DNA of 64,000 nucleotides from JAPSGB01 sp963775185. GTDB taxonomy: Bacteria; Myxococcota_A; Polyangia; Polyangiales; Polyangiaceae. Each line of letters opens with the position of its first letter. Position 1 is the first letter of the stretch. Made by a program: the position numbers and the translations under genes. Under the pieces are notes generated by a model. The model saw only the letters and a program-made list of their open reading frames with translations, ran no database searches and was not told the origin of the DNA. This document shows, piece by piece, positions 30,561 through 40,968 of the stretch. The stretch covers positions 1 to 64,000 of the forward strand of contig CAVZIE010000025.1 of NCBI GenBank assembly GCA_963775185.1, given 5' to 3'.

Positions 30561-31415
30561 ATGGGATACGCCAGGAGCATGACCGGCGTCGTTCTCGGAA
30601 GCTACACGTACGCGGAGTTCGTCGGAACGGCCCTCGCGTTCCTGCCGGTCATGGGCATCTCGCACCTCAGGCACCGCGGTGACCCGACGCAGCGCATGCC
30701 CGGCCGCTGGATGCGCCGCTTCGGTCGCACCACCTCGGCGCTCACCCCGGTGTGGCAGTTCTCCGTGGACGGCGCGCACCCGCCCGACATCGCGCACAGC
30801 GCCTACGTCGTCGTCGCCAACCACGAGTCCACCGCCGATCCGTTCCTGCTCTCGTGGCTGCCCTGGGACATGCGCTGGATCGCCAAGCAGGAGCTGTTCC
30901 ACTTGCCGCTCGTCGGTCCGCTGATGCGCTTCGGCGGCGACATCCCGCTCCGGCGCGGCGAGCGCGACAGCGTCGAGAAGATGATGGACGAGTGCCGCCG
31001 CACGCTCGGCGCGGGCATGCCCATCATGATGTTCCCCGAAGGGACGCGCTCGCCCGACGGACGGCTCTTGCCGTTCAAGAACGGCGCGTTCCAGCTCGCC
31101 ATCGACGCGCAGGTTCCGGTCCTGCCGGTCGCCCTCGCCGGCACGCGCAACTGCCGTCCCAAGGGCTCGAAGTGGTTCGGCCGCGCGCGCGGTCACGCCC
31201 GCGTGCTCGAGCCAATCCCGACGCGCGGCTTCGGTCCCGCCGACGTCGATCGCCTCCGCGACGCCGTCCGCGCGCGCATCGCCGACGCCCTGCCCGCCGT
31301 GCGCGATCACGTCGGCGCGCCGTCGATCGATCCGCTCCCCAGCCCCAGCCCCAGCGCCGGGAATGGGATGCCGGTCCGGCGCGGAACCGCACCGAGCGCT
31401 TCGCCCGCACCCTGA
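30561..31415 (+). CDS. 1-acyl-sn-glycerol-3-phosphate acyltransferase (PlsC family)
   Basis: Transfers an acyl chain to lysophosphatidate in phospholipid synthesis, at the inner face of the membrane. Shows the catalytic NHESTAD (NHx4D) motif, MRFGGDIPLRRGERDS, the substrate motif MMFPEGTRSPDG and the VPVLPVALAGTRN block. One hydrophobic N-terminal segment (FVGTALAFLPVMGI). ATG 30561 is used; ATG 30579 six codons later is possible, but its AGGAG is only one base away. The C-terminus looks extended: the last ~15 residues (MPVRRGTAPSASPAP) are encoded by a REP element, so the repeat probably inserted at the 3' end and supplied a new stop. Confidence 0.9.
   Translation: MGYARSMTGVVLGSYTYAEFVGTALAFLPVMGISHLRHRGDPTQRMPGRWMRRFGRTTSALTPVWQFSVDGAHPPDIAHSAYVVVANHESTADPFLLSWLPWDMRWIAKQELFHLPLVGPLMRFGGDIPLRRGERDSVEKMMDECRRTLGAGMPIMMFPEGTRSPDGRLLPFKNGAFQLAIDAQVPVLPVALAGTRNCRPKGSKWFGRARGHARVLEPIPTRGFGPADVDRLRDAVRARIADALPAVRDHVGAPSIDPLPSPSPSAGNGMPVRRGTAPSASPAP
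31367..31390 (+). repeat. REP element at the 3' end of the acyltransferase gene
   Basis: GGATGCCGGTCCGGCGCGG followed by AACCGC is read in frame as MPVRRGT within the acyltransferase C-terminus. Confidence 0.75.
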
Positions 31416-31433
31416 GCACGCCGCCGCGCGCGC

Positions 31434-31460
31434 TTCCATATGGAACGATTCCATATGGAA
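31434..31460. repeat. Tandem TTCCATATGGAA palindromes
   Basis: The perfect 12-bp palindrome TTCCATATGGAA occurs at 31434-31445 and again at 31449-31460, separated by CGA (15-bp period). AT-rich in a GC-rich surrounding, just downstream of the acyltransferase stop. Probably a dimer-binding site pair or the edge of the palindrome array that follows. Confidence 0.6.
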
Positions 31461-31509
31461 CAAGCGTGGCACTGGGTGCGCCGCTCCGCTCCGGGCCGGG
31501 CCGGGCCCG

Positions 31510-31605
31510 CCACGTTAAGACGTCTTAACGTGGGCTCCGGGCCCGCCACGTTAAGACGTCTTAACGTGGGCTCCGGGCCCGCCATGTAAAGACGTCTTTA
31601 CATGG
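31510..31605. repeat. Three tandem 36-bp units, each a perfect 24-bp palindrome plus 12-bp spacer
   Basis: Palindromes lie at 31510-31533, 31546-31569 and 31582-31605, exactly 36 bp apart, separated by identical spacers GCTCCGGGCCCG. Half-site of copies 1 and 2 is CCACGTTAAGAC; of copy 3 CCATGTAAAGAC. Each is followed directly by its exact reverse complement. The two substitutions in copy 3 are mirrored on the other arm, so pairing is preserved. It could be an operator or iteron array, or a hairpin series. Confidence 0.85.
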
Positions 31606-31625
31606 GCTCGAAGCGGCTCGAGCCC
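31604..31625. other. Perfect 8-bp stem-loop ending the palindrome array
   Basis: GGGCTCGA, loop AGCGGC, TCGAGCCC. It starts within the last base pairs of the third palindrome. There is no T-run, so it is not a clear terminator. Confidence 0.5.
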
Positions 31626-32054
31626 CCAATATAGCGCTTTTCGCGACAAGCCGCGAACGCGAGGCCGTCGGCGCCGCCTGCGCGCGGCAGCACGTGTGCA
31701 TCCTCGCCCCGCACGCCTCGCCCCGCGACCTCTCGCCCGTCGCGGAAACGCGGCGCCGCCAGGTACCGCGGGCCGGCGCGTTCTGGAGGATACAGCTGCA
31801 GCCGGACGATCCCCCGGTGTGAGGATGGCGCCTGGAGCATCGCTGCGGGGCTCGGGTGGGGACTCGGCCGCCCGCGCACCGCAGCACTCCGGCTACTGCT
31901 GGCTGATCTCGGACTTGGCTCCGCGCGCCCCGTCGGATGCCTGGTCCCCACGTGGGGGCGAACGAAAGTCGTCGCCCAAGACTCGGGAGGCTTTGAAACA
32001 GCATGTTATGAAAGCCTATGACCCATTCCGACAACGACTGGAAGCGCGCGGTGG
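31626..32054. other. Stretch without a recognised gene
   Basis: A plus-strand frame from about 31606 to 31820 is open for ~70 codons (ALFATSREREAVGAACARQH, then CILAPHASPRDLSPVAE, ending FWRIQLQPDDPPV). It lacks a start codon and matches nothing I know; it may be the tail of a lost gene. CCCCACGTGGGG, a 12-bp palindrome, lies at 31937-31948. Otherwise I see nothing here. Confidence 0.4.
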
Positions 32055-32670
32055 TCACTTGGTCTGGGCCTCGGGCTTGCGACGCGACGGACCCTTGAGC
32101 GCGATGCGGTGCGCGGTGTGAAGCACACGGTCGCAGATGGCGTCCGCCGTGGTCGGGTCAGTGAGGTACTCGTGCCAGTGCTTCGGATCGAGTTGGCTGG
32201 TGATGATCGTCGCGCGCGCCTCGTACCGGTCCTCGAGGATCTCGAGGAGATCGCGCCGTTCGGGATCGGTGAGCGGCGCGATCCCGAAGTCGTCGATCGA
32301 CAGGACATCGAGCCGAGCGAGACGCGCCAGCAGCCTCGGATAGCTTCCGTCTGCGCGAGCGAGGCGCAGTTCGTCGAAGAGACGCGGTGCTCTCCGATAG
32401 CAGGCGCGGAAGCCCGAGCCGGAAGATCCCCAAGCACGAGCGATAGCCATGCTCGGGGTGCCGGCGCTCGTCGAGGATGGCCCGCGCCAGGAGCGCCACG
32501 TTCGGGCTCACCGTCGTCGCCCAGCTCACGATCCGGGTCGGCGTCCATTCAGCGTGCGCGCGGTGCGGGGACAGCATGTGTTCCGCGCACGTCGTGGGCC
32601 GCCCGCGGACGTAGCTGCGCGCGTGGGCCGCCACACGCTTTCCGGCGTGAAACATTCGCGCCGGGCCAGG
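32055..32670 (-). mobile_element. IS21-family relic: IstA C-terminus fused by deletion to IstB C-terminal half
   Basis: The minus-strand reading from about 32670 gives MFHAGKRVAAHARSYVRGRP, TTCAEHMLSPHRAHAEWTP and HPEHGYRSCLGIFRLG, the C-terminal part of the IS21 transposase IstA. Directly after, in another frame, comes RRAPRLFDELRLARADGSYP then LDVLSIDDFGIAPLTDPERR and LLEILEDRYEARATIITSQL, the Walker B and C-terminal half of the helper ATPase IstB, ending at 32055. The IstB N-terminus with Walker A is missing, so a deletion fused the two genes. A matching IstA N-terminal fragment lies at 37915-38088 on the same strand. Confidence 0.8.
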
Positions 32671-33000
32671 AGACGGTCTCAAGGAATTACCTATATCGCC
32701 GTCGTGCGCGCGAGTGATAGCGATCGATCGAATGTTCCGACGCAGTCCGCGGCGCACCGGCGCGTCCATGGGGATTTCCCTGAGCCTGTGAATCCCCGCG
32801 CTCTCGGCCGGCTTGCAATCACGGATAAGGGATTTCCCCATGTGGCCTGCCGTACCGGTCTTCACTCGCGCCGCCCGCGCTCCCCAGCAGTCTGCAAATG
32901 GCTGGAACCTCGGTCTGTTCCCCGAGATGCACTCGTTGCGCGCTGATGCAGCGGTCTGGCCCGGGGATTTCGTCGAGGCTCGTGCTGATCTGGAGGACTC
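32671..33000. other. Gene-free stretch with an inverted repeat upstream of the kinase operon
   Basis: No convincing gene. CATGGGGATTTCCCT (32767-32781) and AGGGATTTCCCCATG (32828-32842) form an interrupted inverted repeat, pairing except for the central three bases, 46 bp apart. This region should hold the promoter of the kinase operon at 33001; I see no clear -35/-10 pair. Confidence 0.45.
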
Positions 33001-34482
<1,482 letters not shown>

Positions 34483-34492
34483 GGCGTGTTGA

Positions 34493-35680
34493 ATGACACG
34501 TAGTGTGCACAGGTATCTCTGCATTCCGGTCATCACCTGCTTGACCATCGCTTCCGCAGCCGCGCTTGCTCAAGGGCCGGCGCCGTTGCCGCGTGCAGCT
34601 GCGCCGGGCGGTTCTGCAGCGCCCGCTGCGCCGAGCGGCTCTGCGGCGCCTGCAGCGCCTGCCGGTTCGGCCGCGCCCGCCGCGCCGAGCGGCTCTGCGG
34701 CGCCTGCAGCGCCTGCCGGTTCGGCCGCGCCCGCCGCGCCGAGCGGCTCTGCGGCGCCTGCCGGTTCGGCCGCGCCGGCGGTGCCGTCGCTGTCGGATTC
34801 GCTGACGGGCGCGGCGAAGCAGGCCTACGAGCAAGGCCGCATCCTCTACACCGACGGCGACAACGCCGGCGCGCTGATCAAGTTCAAGCTCGCCTACAAG
34901 ACGTCGGAAGACCCGCGGCTGCTCTGGAACATGGCCGTGTGCGAGAAGAACCTGCGGCACTACGCCAAGGCGCAGGATCTCGTGGAGCAGTACCTGCGCG
35001 ACGGCCAGGGCGTGCTGACCGATCAGGACCGCGAGGTGGCAGTGAGCGTCGTGCAGGCGATCAAGGCGTACGTCGCGACGCTCACCGTCAACGTGGACCA
35101 GTCGGGCGCGGCCATCATCATCGACGGGACGCGCGTGGGCACCAGCCCGCTGTCGAGCCCCGTGCGCGTGGACGTTGGCCAGCGCAGGATCACGATCAGC
35201 AAGAAGGGCTACAAGATCTTCCAGCAGACGCTGGTCGTCCCCGGCGGGTCGCCCATGACCCTGACGGCGAAGTTGCAGCAGGTCGTACACAAGGGGCAGC
35301 TGCGCGTGGTGACCGACATGAACGGCCGCATCGAGATTGACGGCAAGTACGTGGGTCGCGGGCAATGGAGCGGCAAGCTGTCCAGCGGCGATCACGTCAT
35401 TGGCATCACCGCGCCGGGCAAGATGCAATACCAGGACGACGTCGCCATCTCCGACGGCCAGCTCCAGGTGGCGCGCGTGACGCTGGAGGACAAGCAGAAG
35501 CCGCAAGCCGTGGTGCGGAGCAGCGGCGTGCCGACCTGGTTGTGGGTTGCCGGCGGTGTAGTGCTCGCAGCGGGGCTTGGAACCGGCGGCTACTTCCTGT
35601 TGAAACCCCAGGAGACCACGCCGTCTCCCAATGCCGGTTCGATGGACCCCGGCATCGTGCACGTTTCTTTTCGGAGATAG
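34493..35680 (+). CDS. Exported PEGA-domain protein with TPR-like region
   Basis: 395 residues. Signal peptide (YLCIPVITCLTIASAAALA) followed by ~80 residues of Ala/Pro/Gly/Ser (SAAPAAPSG units), encoded by tandem 54-bp DNA repeats around 34620-34780. Residues ~105-180 are TPR-like helices (KQAYEQGRILYTDGDNAGAL, KNLRHYAKAQDLVEQYL). Residues ~195-340 hold PEGA-type beta modules (IIIDGTRVGTSPLSSPVRVD, QRRITISKKGYKIFQ). A C-terminal hydrophobic helix (WLWVAGGVVLAAGLGTGGYF) could anchor it in the inner membrane. PEGA proteins commonly pair with Ser/Thr kinases in myxobacteria; here one lies 10 bp upstream. Periplasmic scaffold role inferred. Confidence 0.88.
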   Translation: MTRSVHRYLCIPVITCLTIASAAALAQGPAPLPRAAAPGGSAAPAAPSGSAAPAAPAGSAAPAAPSGSAAPAAPAGSAAPAAPSGSAAPAGSAAPAVPSLSDSLTGAAKQAYEQGRILYTDGDNAGALIKFKLAYKTSEDPRLLWNMAVCEKNLRHYAKAQDLVEQYLRDGQGVLTDQDREVAVSVVQAIKAYVATLTVNVDQSGAAIIIDGTRVGTSPLSSPVRVDVGQRRITISKKGYKIFQQTLVVPGGSPMTLTAKLQQVVHKGQLRVVTDMNGRIEIDGKYVGRGQWSGKLSSGDHVIGITAPGKMQYQDDVAISDGQLQVARVTLEDKQKPQAVVRSSGVPTWLWVAGGVVLAAGLGTGGYFLLKPQETTPSPNAGSMDPGIVHVSFRR

Positions 35681-35683
35681 TCG

Positions 35684-37682
35684 ATGAGCCGCTTTCGCGC
35701 ACCGCATTGGTTGAAATTGACGGGACTCGTAGTCGCCGGCGTGGCGATGTCGTTCTCTTGCTCGAACACGCCGAAACCGCCCGGCGAGCTGATGCTGTCG
35801 CTCCAGACGGACATGTCGATTCCGAAGGACATCGACGCCGTCTGGATCGAGATCTCGAAGTACGGCAACACGGTTTTCCGGAACCGCTACGACGTGGGTC
35901 CGAGCGGCGTGAAGATCCCGGCGACGCTCGCGGTGGAGGCCGACCCCGGCAAGTCGCCGCCGGTAACGGTCCGCGTGATCAGCCAGCAGGGCACGAAGAC
36001 GCGGACCTTGCGCGAAGTGGTAACGACGGTGCCACCGGATCGCACCGCGACGCTGCGCGTACCGATCGAGTGGCTGTGCGACGGGTCGGGCGAGCAGATC
36101 CCGGGCACGTCGCCGCCGCAGTTCAAGAACAAGTGCCCCGCGGGGCAGACGTGCCAGTCGGGGACGTGCACGACGAGCACGGTCGATTCGTCGAAGCTGC
36201 CGACCTTCAAACCTGCCGACGTTTTTGGCGGCGGCAACGGAGACGGCACCGGCAAGTGCTTCGACACGCTGGGCTGCTTCTCGACGGCGACAGCGCTGCC
36301 TGTCGACACGACGACGTGCACCGCAGATGTGTCGCAACTGCTCGGGGGTAGCGCAGGCGCCGGAACCGGCGGCGGCGGCGCCGACGGCGTCGGGGGCAGC
36401 GGCGCGCACGGCCCGACGGGCGGCAGCACGGGAGCCGGAGGCAGCAGCGGCGGCGGCGCAGCCGTCAAGAAGCTCAACATCGCGCTGGAGCTACCCACCG
36501 GTGGCGACGGCATCTGCGACTCGAACCAGTGCCTGGTGCCGCTCGACGACCAGAGCGAGTGGACTGTGTCGAACAACACGGTCACGTTGCCGAAGGCGGT
36601 GTGCGCGCGCTTGCAGAGCGGCGCAGCGCAAGCTGTCGTGGCTACGCTTTCGTGCGACACGAAGACCGCGGCGATACCGACGTGCGGACCGTGGTCGAGT
36701 GTGAACGGGACTGGGCCGGAGGACGCGGGAGTTGGAACAGGCGGGACCGCGGGCAGCAGCGCCGCGGGCGCCAGTGCCGGGGGTAGCGTCGGGGTAGCGG
36801 GCAGTAGCGCTGGTGGCAGCGTCGGGATTGCGGGCAGCAGCGCCGCGGGCAGCGGCGCCGGCGCGACCGGGGGCGCGGACGGCGGTACGGCATCGCCTCT
36901 TGGCAAGGCGTGCACGACGACCAGCGATTGCGGCAGCGGTCTGATCTGCGTGCCCGAGAATAGCACCAGCTTCAACGGGGAAGGACCGCCCGGAGGGCTT
37001 TGCACGCAGACCTGCCAGACCACCGCGGACTGCCAGGCGCTGGCGCCCAACTCCCAGTGCGTCAGCGAGGGCGGCACCACGTCGTATTGCCTCGAAGGGT
37101 GCACCCTCGGGGATAGTCTCGCCGGCAAGTGCCACGCGCGGTATACGACCGCGTGCGCTGCTCTGAATGCGACCGGCTCCGACGGCGGCGTGCTCGACTC
37201 CGGAGCATCAGATCGCGGCGTGCATTCCGGTCTGTGGCAACGACTGGGATTGTGGAAGTGGCTATTGCGACCTCAAGACGGGCCTGTGCAGCGCGTCGCC
37301 GCCTGCGGGGGGCCTGCCGATTGGGTCTTCCTGCGACCCCAGCGTGAGTCCGAGTCCTTGCTCGGGCTTCTGTCAGCCGTGGGGCTCTGGGAATCTGGCC
37401 TTCTGCTCCGCACCGTGCACTTTGTCGCAGGTGGGTTGTGGCTACCAAGCGGGGACAGCGACTGCCGCATGCCTTTTTTCACCAGCTGGCGCCTCAAGTC
37501 TCGATCTCGGATTCTGCGACGCATTGTGCGACTGCGACAGCGAGTGTCAGCAAGGTGCGTCGTGTGCCCCGCTGCCCTCTAATTTCGCTTCCGCTTTGGG
37601 GCGCGCGGGCTATTGCGGGCTCAGTTCTGACGTGGACGGCGGGCTTCCAACCTGCCCGGCCACAGACGCCGGCCCAGGTTGA
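35684..37682 (+). CDS. Cys-rich surface lipoprotein (single-base frameshift near 37190)
   Basis: Start ATG 35684, three bases after the PEGA stop. Lipoprotein signal (GLVVAGVAMSFSC), a ~130-residue beta domain (LSLQTDMSIPKDIDAVWIEI, VRVISQQGTKTRTL), then Gly/Ala/Ser linkers alternating with Cys-rich segments (CPAGQTCQSGTC, CGSGLICVPENST). An extra base in GGCGGCGTGCTCG near 37190 breaks the frame. Removing it gives GSDGGCSTPEHQIAACIPVC and continues with CGSGYCDLKTGLC to the stop at 37682. About 665 residues after correction. Third gene of the kinase-PEGA-lipoprotein operon and probably the outer-membrane component. Confidence 0.8.
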
Positions 37683-37722
37683 TTCGGCCCTTGTGAAGGT
37701 AGCTGATGAGTCGCGCGAAATC

Positions 37723-37914
37723 GCTGATGCTGTCGCTCCAGCCGGACATGTCGATTCCGAAGGACATCGACGCCGTCTGGATCGAGATCTCGAAGTTCCG
37801 GACCGCTACGACGTGGGTCCGAGCGGCGTGAAGATCCCCGCGACGCTCGCGGTGGAGGCCGACCCCGGCAAGTCGCCGCCGGTAACGGTCCGCGTGATCA
37901 GCCAGCAGGGCACG
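37723..37914 (+). repeat. Partial duplication of the preceding lipoprotein gene
   Basis: 37723-37914 repeats 35788-35995 (same strand, about 1.93 kb away) almost base for base, with a 16-bp deletion after ATCTCGAAGT that destroys the frame. Both copies begin at GCTGATGCTGTCGCTCCAG. The duplicate ends where IS21-related sequence starts. It cannot encode a functional product. Confidence 0.85.
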
Positions 37915-38088
37915 AGCGCGCACACGTCGTCCCAGGTCAGGCCGAGTCCCTTCGCGCGTCGCCGCCATCGCGACCGAGCCTGGGCTCACGCCCGCCGCAC
38001 GGGCCGCCTCCCGATGGCTTCGCCGCAGCGCGAGCTTATGTCGAAGGATCCCTCGCAGGTTCCGCATCGCCGTTTTCTCCGTCGCCAT
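37915..38088 (-). pseudogene. IS21 IstA N-terminal fragment
   Basis: The minus strand from ATG 38088 reads ATEKTAMRNLRGILRHKLAL then RRSHREAARAAGVSPGSVAM, the helix-turn-helix N-terminus of IS21 transposase IstA. After a one-base slip it continues RAKGLGLTWDDVCAL, still IstA-like. It then ends abruptly at the lipoprotein duplication. It has the same orientation as the IstA C-terminal/IstB relic at 32055-32670, with the kinase operon between. Confidence 0.75.
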
Positions 38089-38309
38089 CGAGCCTCCAGG
38101 GAGGCCGGTGGTTGAAGACCAACGGAGCTGCGCTGTCGGCGCTGCGCGGGCTCGGCTTCAAGCGCCGAGCTGCCGGCGAGCGCGCTTCGCGTGAGGGACA
38201 GCGCACGTCCGAGCTACACGGTCGGAGCCGCACCGTTGCCTGCGGCAGCCGTCGTCGCTGCCGCATAGCCAAACGCGAACGAAGCGTCCCCCGATGCCCC
38301 CGCCCCAAT

Positions 38310-40314
38310 TCACCCCCGCGAGCGCGACGTGGTGCGCTTGCGCGGCGCGGCTTCCCAGCGGCCTTCGACGACCGCGCCGTCGGCGGTGACGCCGATGACC
38401 CAGCCGATGTCGACGAACAAGCTGACGAACGGCGACGTCCAGGTCCGGTCGCGCCACACGCAGCTCCAGCCTTCCGGCGGCTCGCCCTGCACGTAGATGC
38501 GCCCGGTGGCGGCGGTCCAGACGCGGCCGGCGATGTCGACGGCGACAGCACGACAGGTCGTGCTCGCGCGGCACGACCGATTCCCGCACGCCGGACTTCG
38601 TCACGCGCAGCACGCGCCCAGCGGCGCCGGCCGCGACGCCGAGGCCCAGATCCGGCTGGGCGGCGCAATCGTGGAAGGCCTTGACCGCGTCGGTCTTGAT
38701 GCGACGCACCTCGAACATCAGCGGCGCGTACACGGCGGCGAAGCCGTCGCCCTTGAGCGAGCGCCCGGCGATCAGCCAGCGATCGTCGGTGACGCGTGCG
38801 AGCGCCGACACGCTGGCGGCCTTCGAGAGCGCCGCGGGCTTGAGCCAGCGGTGCGCGGCGAGCGTGTACAGCACCGGCGACTCCTCGGGCCGCGCGCCGA
38901 CGAGCACGGCGAGATCGCCGATCTCGCCGCTGGCGTGGAGGAACGTGACGCTCGGATCGGCCGCGCGCAGCACGCTCGACACGCCGTCCCGCGAGTAGTG
39001 CGCGATCGTCGCCTCGTCGCCGCCGACGAGCCACAGGCCCGCTTCGACGCGCTGGACAAACCGGATGCCGCCGGCGTTGGGCAGGCCGCGCGACGGCGCG
39101 TCCACCCAGCGCATGCCGTCCCAGAACGCGAGCCCGCGTCCGGTCGCGGCCAGGCAGCGTCCGTCGCCCTCCCACGCCACGCTGCGCACCACCCGATCGC
39201 CGCCGTTGTGGCGCACGTGCCAGGTCCACGCGAAGCGCGCCACGACGGAGGCGTCGGTGATGCTCTCCAGGCGCCGGCGTGGCGGGCGGTGACGCACCGG
39301 ATCGGGGCGCAGCGCGCGCAGCACGCTGGCGGCGAACTCCCACACCGACTGCGGGCGATGCGCGGGATCGTAGGCGGTGGCGTGGGCGAGGGAAGCGTCG
39401 ATGGCCGCGCACGCGTGCGGGCGCTCGGCGAGCTCCGGGCACAGCGAGCGGCACTCGCGGATGCCGCGCCGCGCGGCTTCCTGTGCGGCCAGCACGCCGT
39501 CCAGCGTACTGCCGACCTCGAAGTACTCCTCGCCGGTCAACATGCGGAACACGACCGACGCCAGGCTGAACACGTCCGTCGCGGGCCCGACCGGGTTCTT
39601 GCCCGACCGCACCTGCTCCGGCGCGGCGTAGCCCGGCGTCCCGCCCGGCGAACCGACGAACGTGCCCGTCGAGCTGCCCTGCGGCCGTGCGATGCCGAAA
39701 TCGGCGATCTTGAACAGCTCGTCCGAGCCGAAGCCACAGCACAGCACGTTCCACGGCGTGACGTCGCGGTGCACGACGTCGACCTCGTGGATCGCCTCGA
39801 GCCCGCCGGCGAGACAGGTGAGCGCGAGCGCGGCGCGCTCGGGATCGAACGCGTAGCCGGTCTGCTCCACGCTGAAGTCGACGCGCTCGTCCAGCGTGGT
39901 GCCCTCGGCGCCGCCGTGCACGTACTCCAGCGCGAGCCACGGCAGGTCCGTGGGCACGCCGGCGAACATCACGCGGATCACGTGGCTGTCGATCAGCCGC
40001 ACCACGAACGGCGTGGGCGGCACGCGCTCCTTCAGGCGCCCGAGCGCGACCGTCTCCTTCTCGAACGCGAGCATCGCCGTCTCGCCCTGGTCGCGCATCA
40101 TGCGCGGCCGGACGATCTTCATCACCACGGGCGACTGGCCGTCCGGAGCGATGCGCATTGCCAGGAACGCGACGGCGAAGCTCCCGGCGCCCAGCACCAC
40201 CTCGAGCTTGTAGGTGACGCCGGGCTCGTCGCCGGACGGCACCACGGCGCCCTGGAGCACGGCGAGCAGGTCGTCCTCGGGAGACAGGAGAAGCACGCCG
40301 CCGAGCATTGTCAT
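38310..40314 (-). CDS. Ser/Thr protein kinase with C-terminal propeller-like region (single-base frameshift near 38550)
   Basis: Start ATG 40314 (TMLGGVLLLSPEDDL); no clear ribosome site. Kinase domain at residues ~35-320: GAGSFAVAFLA, catalytic Lys in VVMKIVRP, VVHRDVTPWNVL, IADFGIARPQ and GSPGGTPGYAAPEQV. The C-terminal ~340 residues have WD/Kelch-like repeats (VRSVAWEGDGRCLAATGRG, GGIRFVQRVEAGLWLVGG, WLIAGRSLKGDGFAAVYAP). One extra T in TCGTGCTGTCGCC near 38550 breaks the frame. Removing it joins DLSC to VAVDIAGRVWTAATGRIYVQ and runs to the stop at 38310. About 667 residues, no transmembrane helix. Unlike the 33001 kinase it looks cytoplasmic, with a sensor-like propeller. Confidence 0.82.
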
Positions 40315-40460
40315 CGCTGCGTCGCGCGGTCCAGCCCTTCCACCAGGCAGCTGCAATAATCGCAGGGTCGCGCCGGCACTCCGGCGGGGATCCGGGCTTT
40401 CGAGAGATCTGCTTGCGCCGCTCGACGACGCCGCCGCCGTCGATCATGCCCATGCCGCGC

Positions 40461-40845
40461 CCTCGACCACACGCCGCGCATGGACACGCACCCCATGCAT
40501 AACCGGTTGTCCCCCCTCGAAATGTCCGCGCACGCTTCCCGCCGGGGCCGCCGGGGCCGCCGGCGCACGAGTCGCGACGCGCTTCCGCATACTTGCAGCG
40601 CTATCCGCCTCGACCACACGCCGCGCATGGACACGCACCCCATGCATAACCGGTTATCCCCCCTCGAAATGTCCGCGCACGCTTCCCGCCGGGGCCGCCG
40701 GGGCCGCCGGGGCCGCCGGGGCCGCCGGCGCACGAGTCGCGACGCGCTTCCGCATACTTGCAGCGCTATCCGCCTCGACGACACGCCGCGCATGGACACG
40801 CACCCCATGCATAACCGGTTATCCCCCCTCGAAATGTCCGCGCAC
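40461..40845. repeat. Tandem 147/165-bp direct repeats with ATAACCGGTTAT palindrome
   Basis: Two full units and a third partial one, from CTCGACCACACGCCGCGCATG to AATGTCCGCGCAC. Each contains ATAACCGGTTAT (40499-40510, with one mismatch; 40646-40657; 40811-40822). Unit two is 18 bp longer because the inner 9-bp microrepeat GGGGCCGCC occurs two more times. Copies are otherwise nearly identical, implying recent expansion. The array lies upstream of the minus-strand kinase at 38310-40314. No gene is recognised in 40315-41324 as a whole. Confidence 0.85.
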
Positions 40846-40888
40846 CGTCCTCGCGGCACCGACCACACGCCGCTGTTCCTTGAAGAGG

Positions 40889-40913
40889 AATGTCGGTCCG
40901 GCGCGGAACCGCG
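40889..40913 (+). repeat. Single REP element
   Basis: GAATGTCGGTCCGGCGCGGA followed by ACCGC, between the 147-bp repeats and the hairpin array. Confidence 0.75.
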
Positions 40914-40968
40914 CAGGACGGGCGACGAGCTCGCCGTCGCCGAGCCTGTCGCGGAGCGACCGAGCGAC

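Noticed and set aside
31510..31605. Possible short CRISPR array
   Set aside because: Spacers are identical and only 12 bp, repeats are perfect palindromes, and no cas genes are near.
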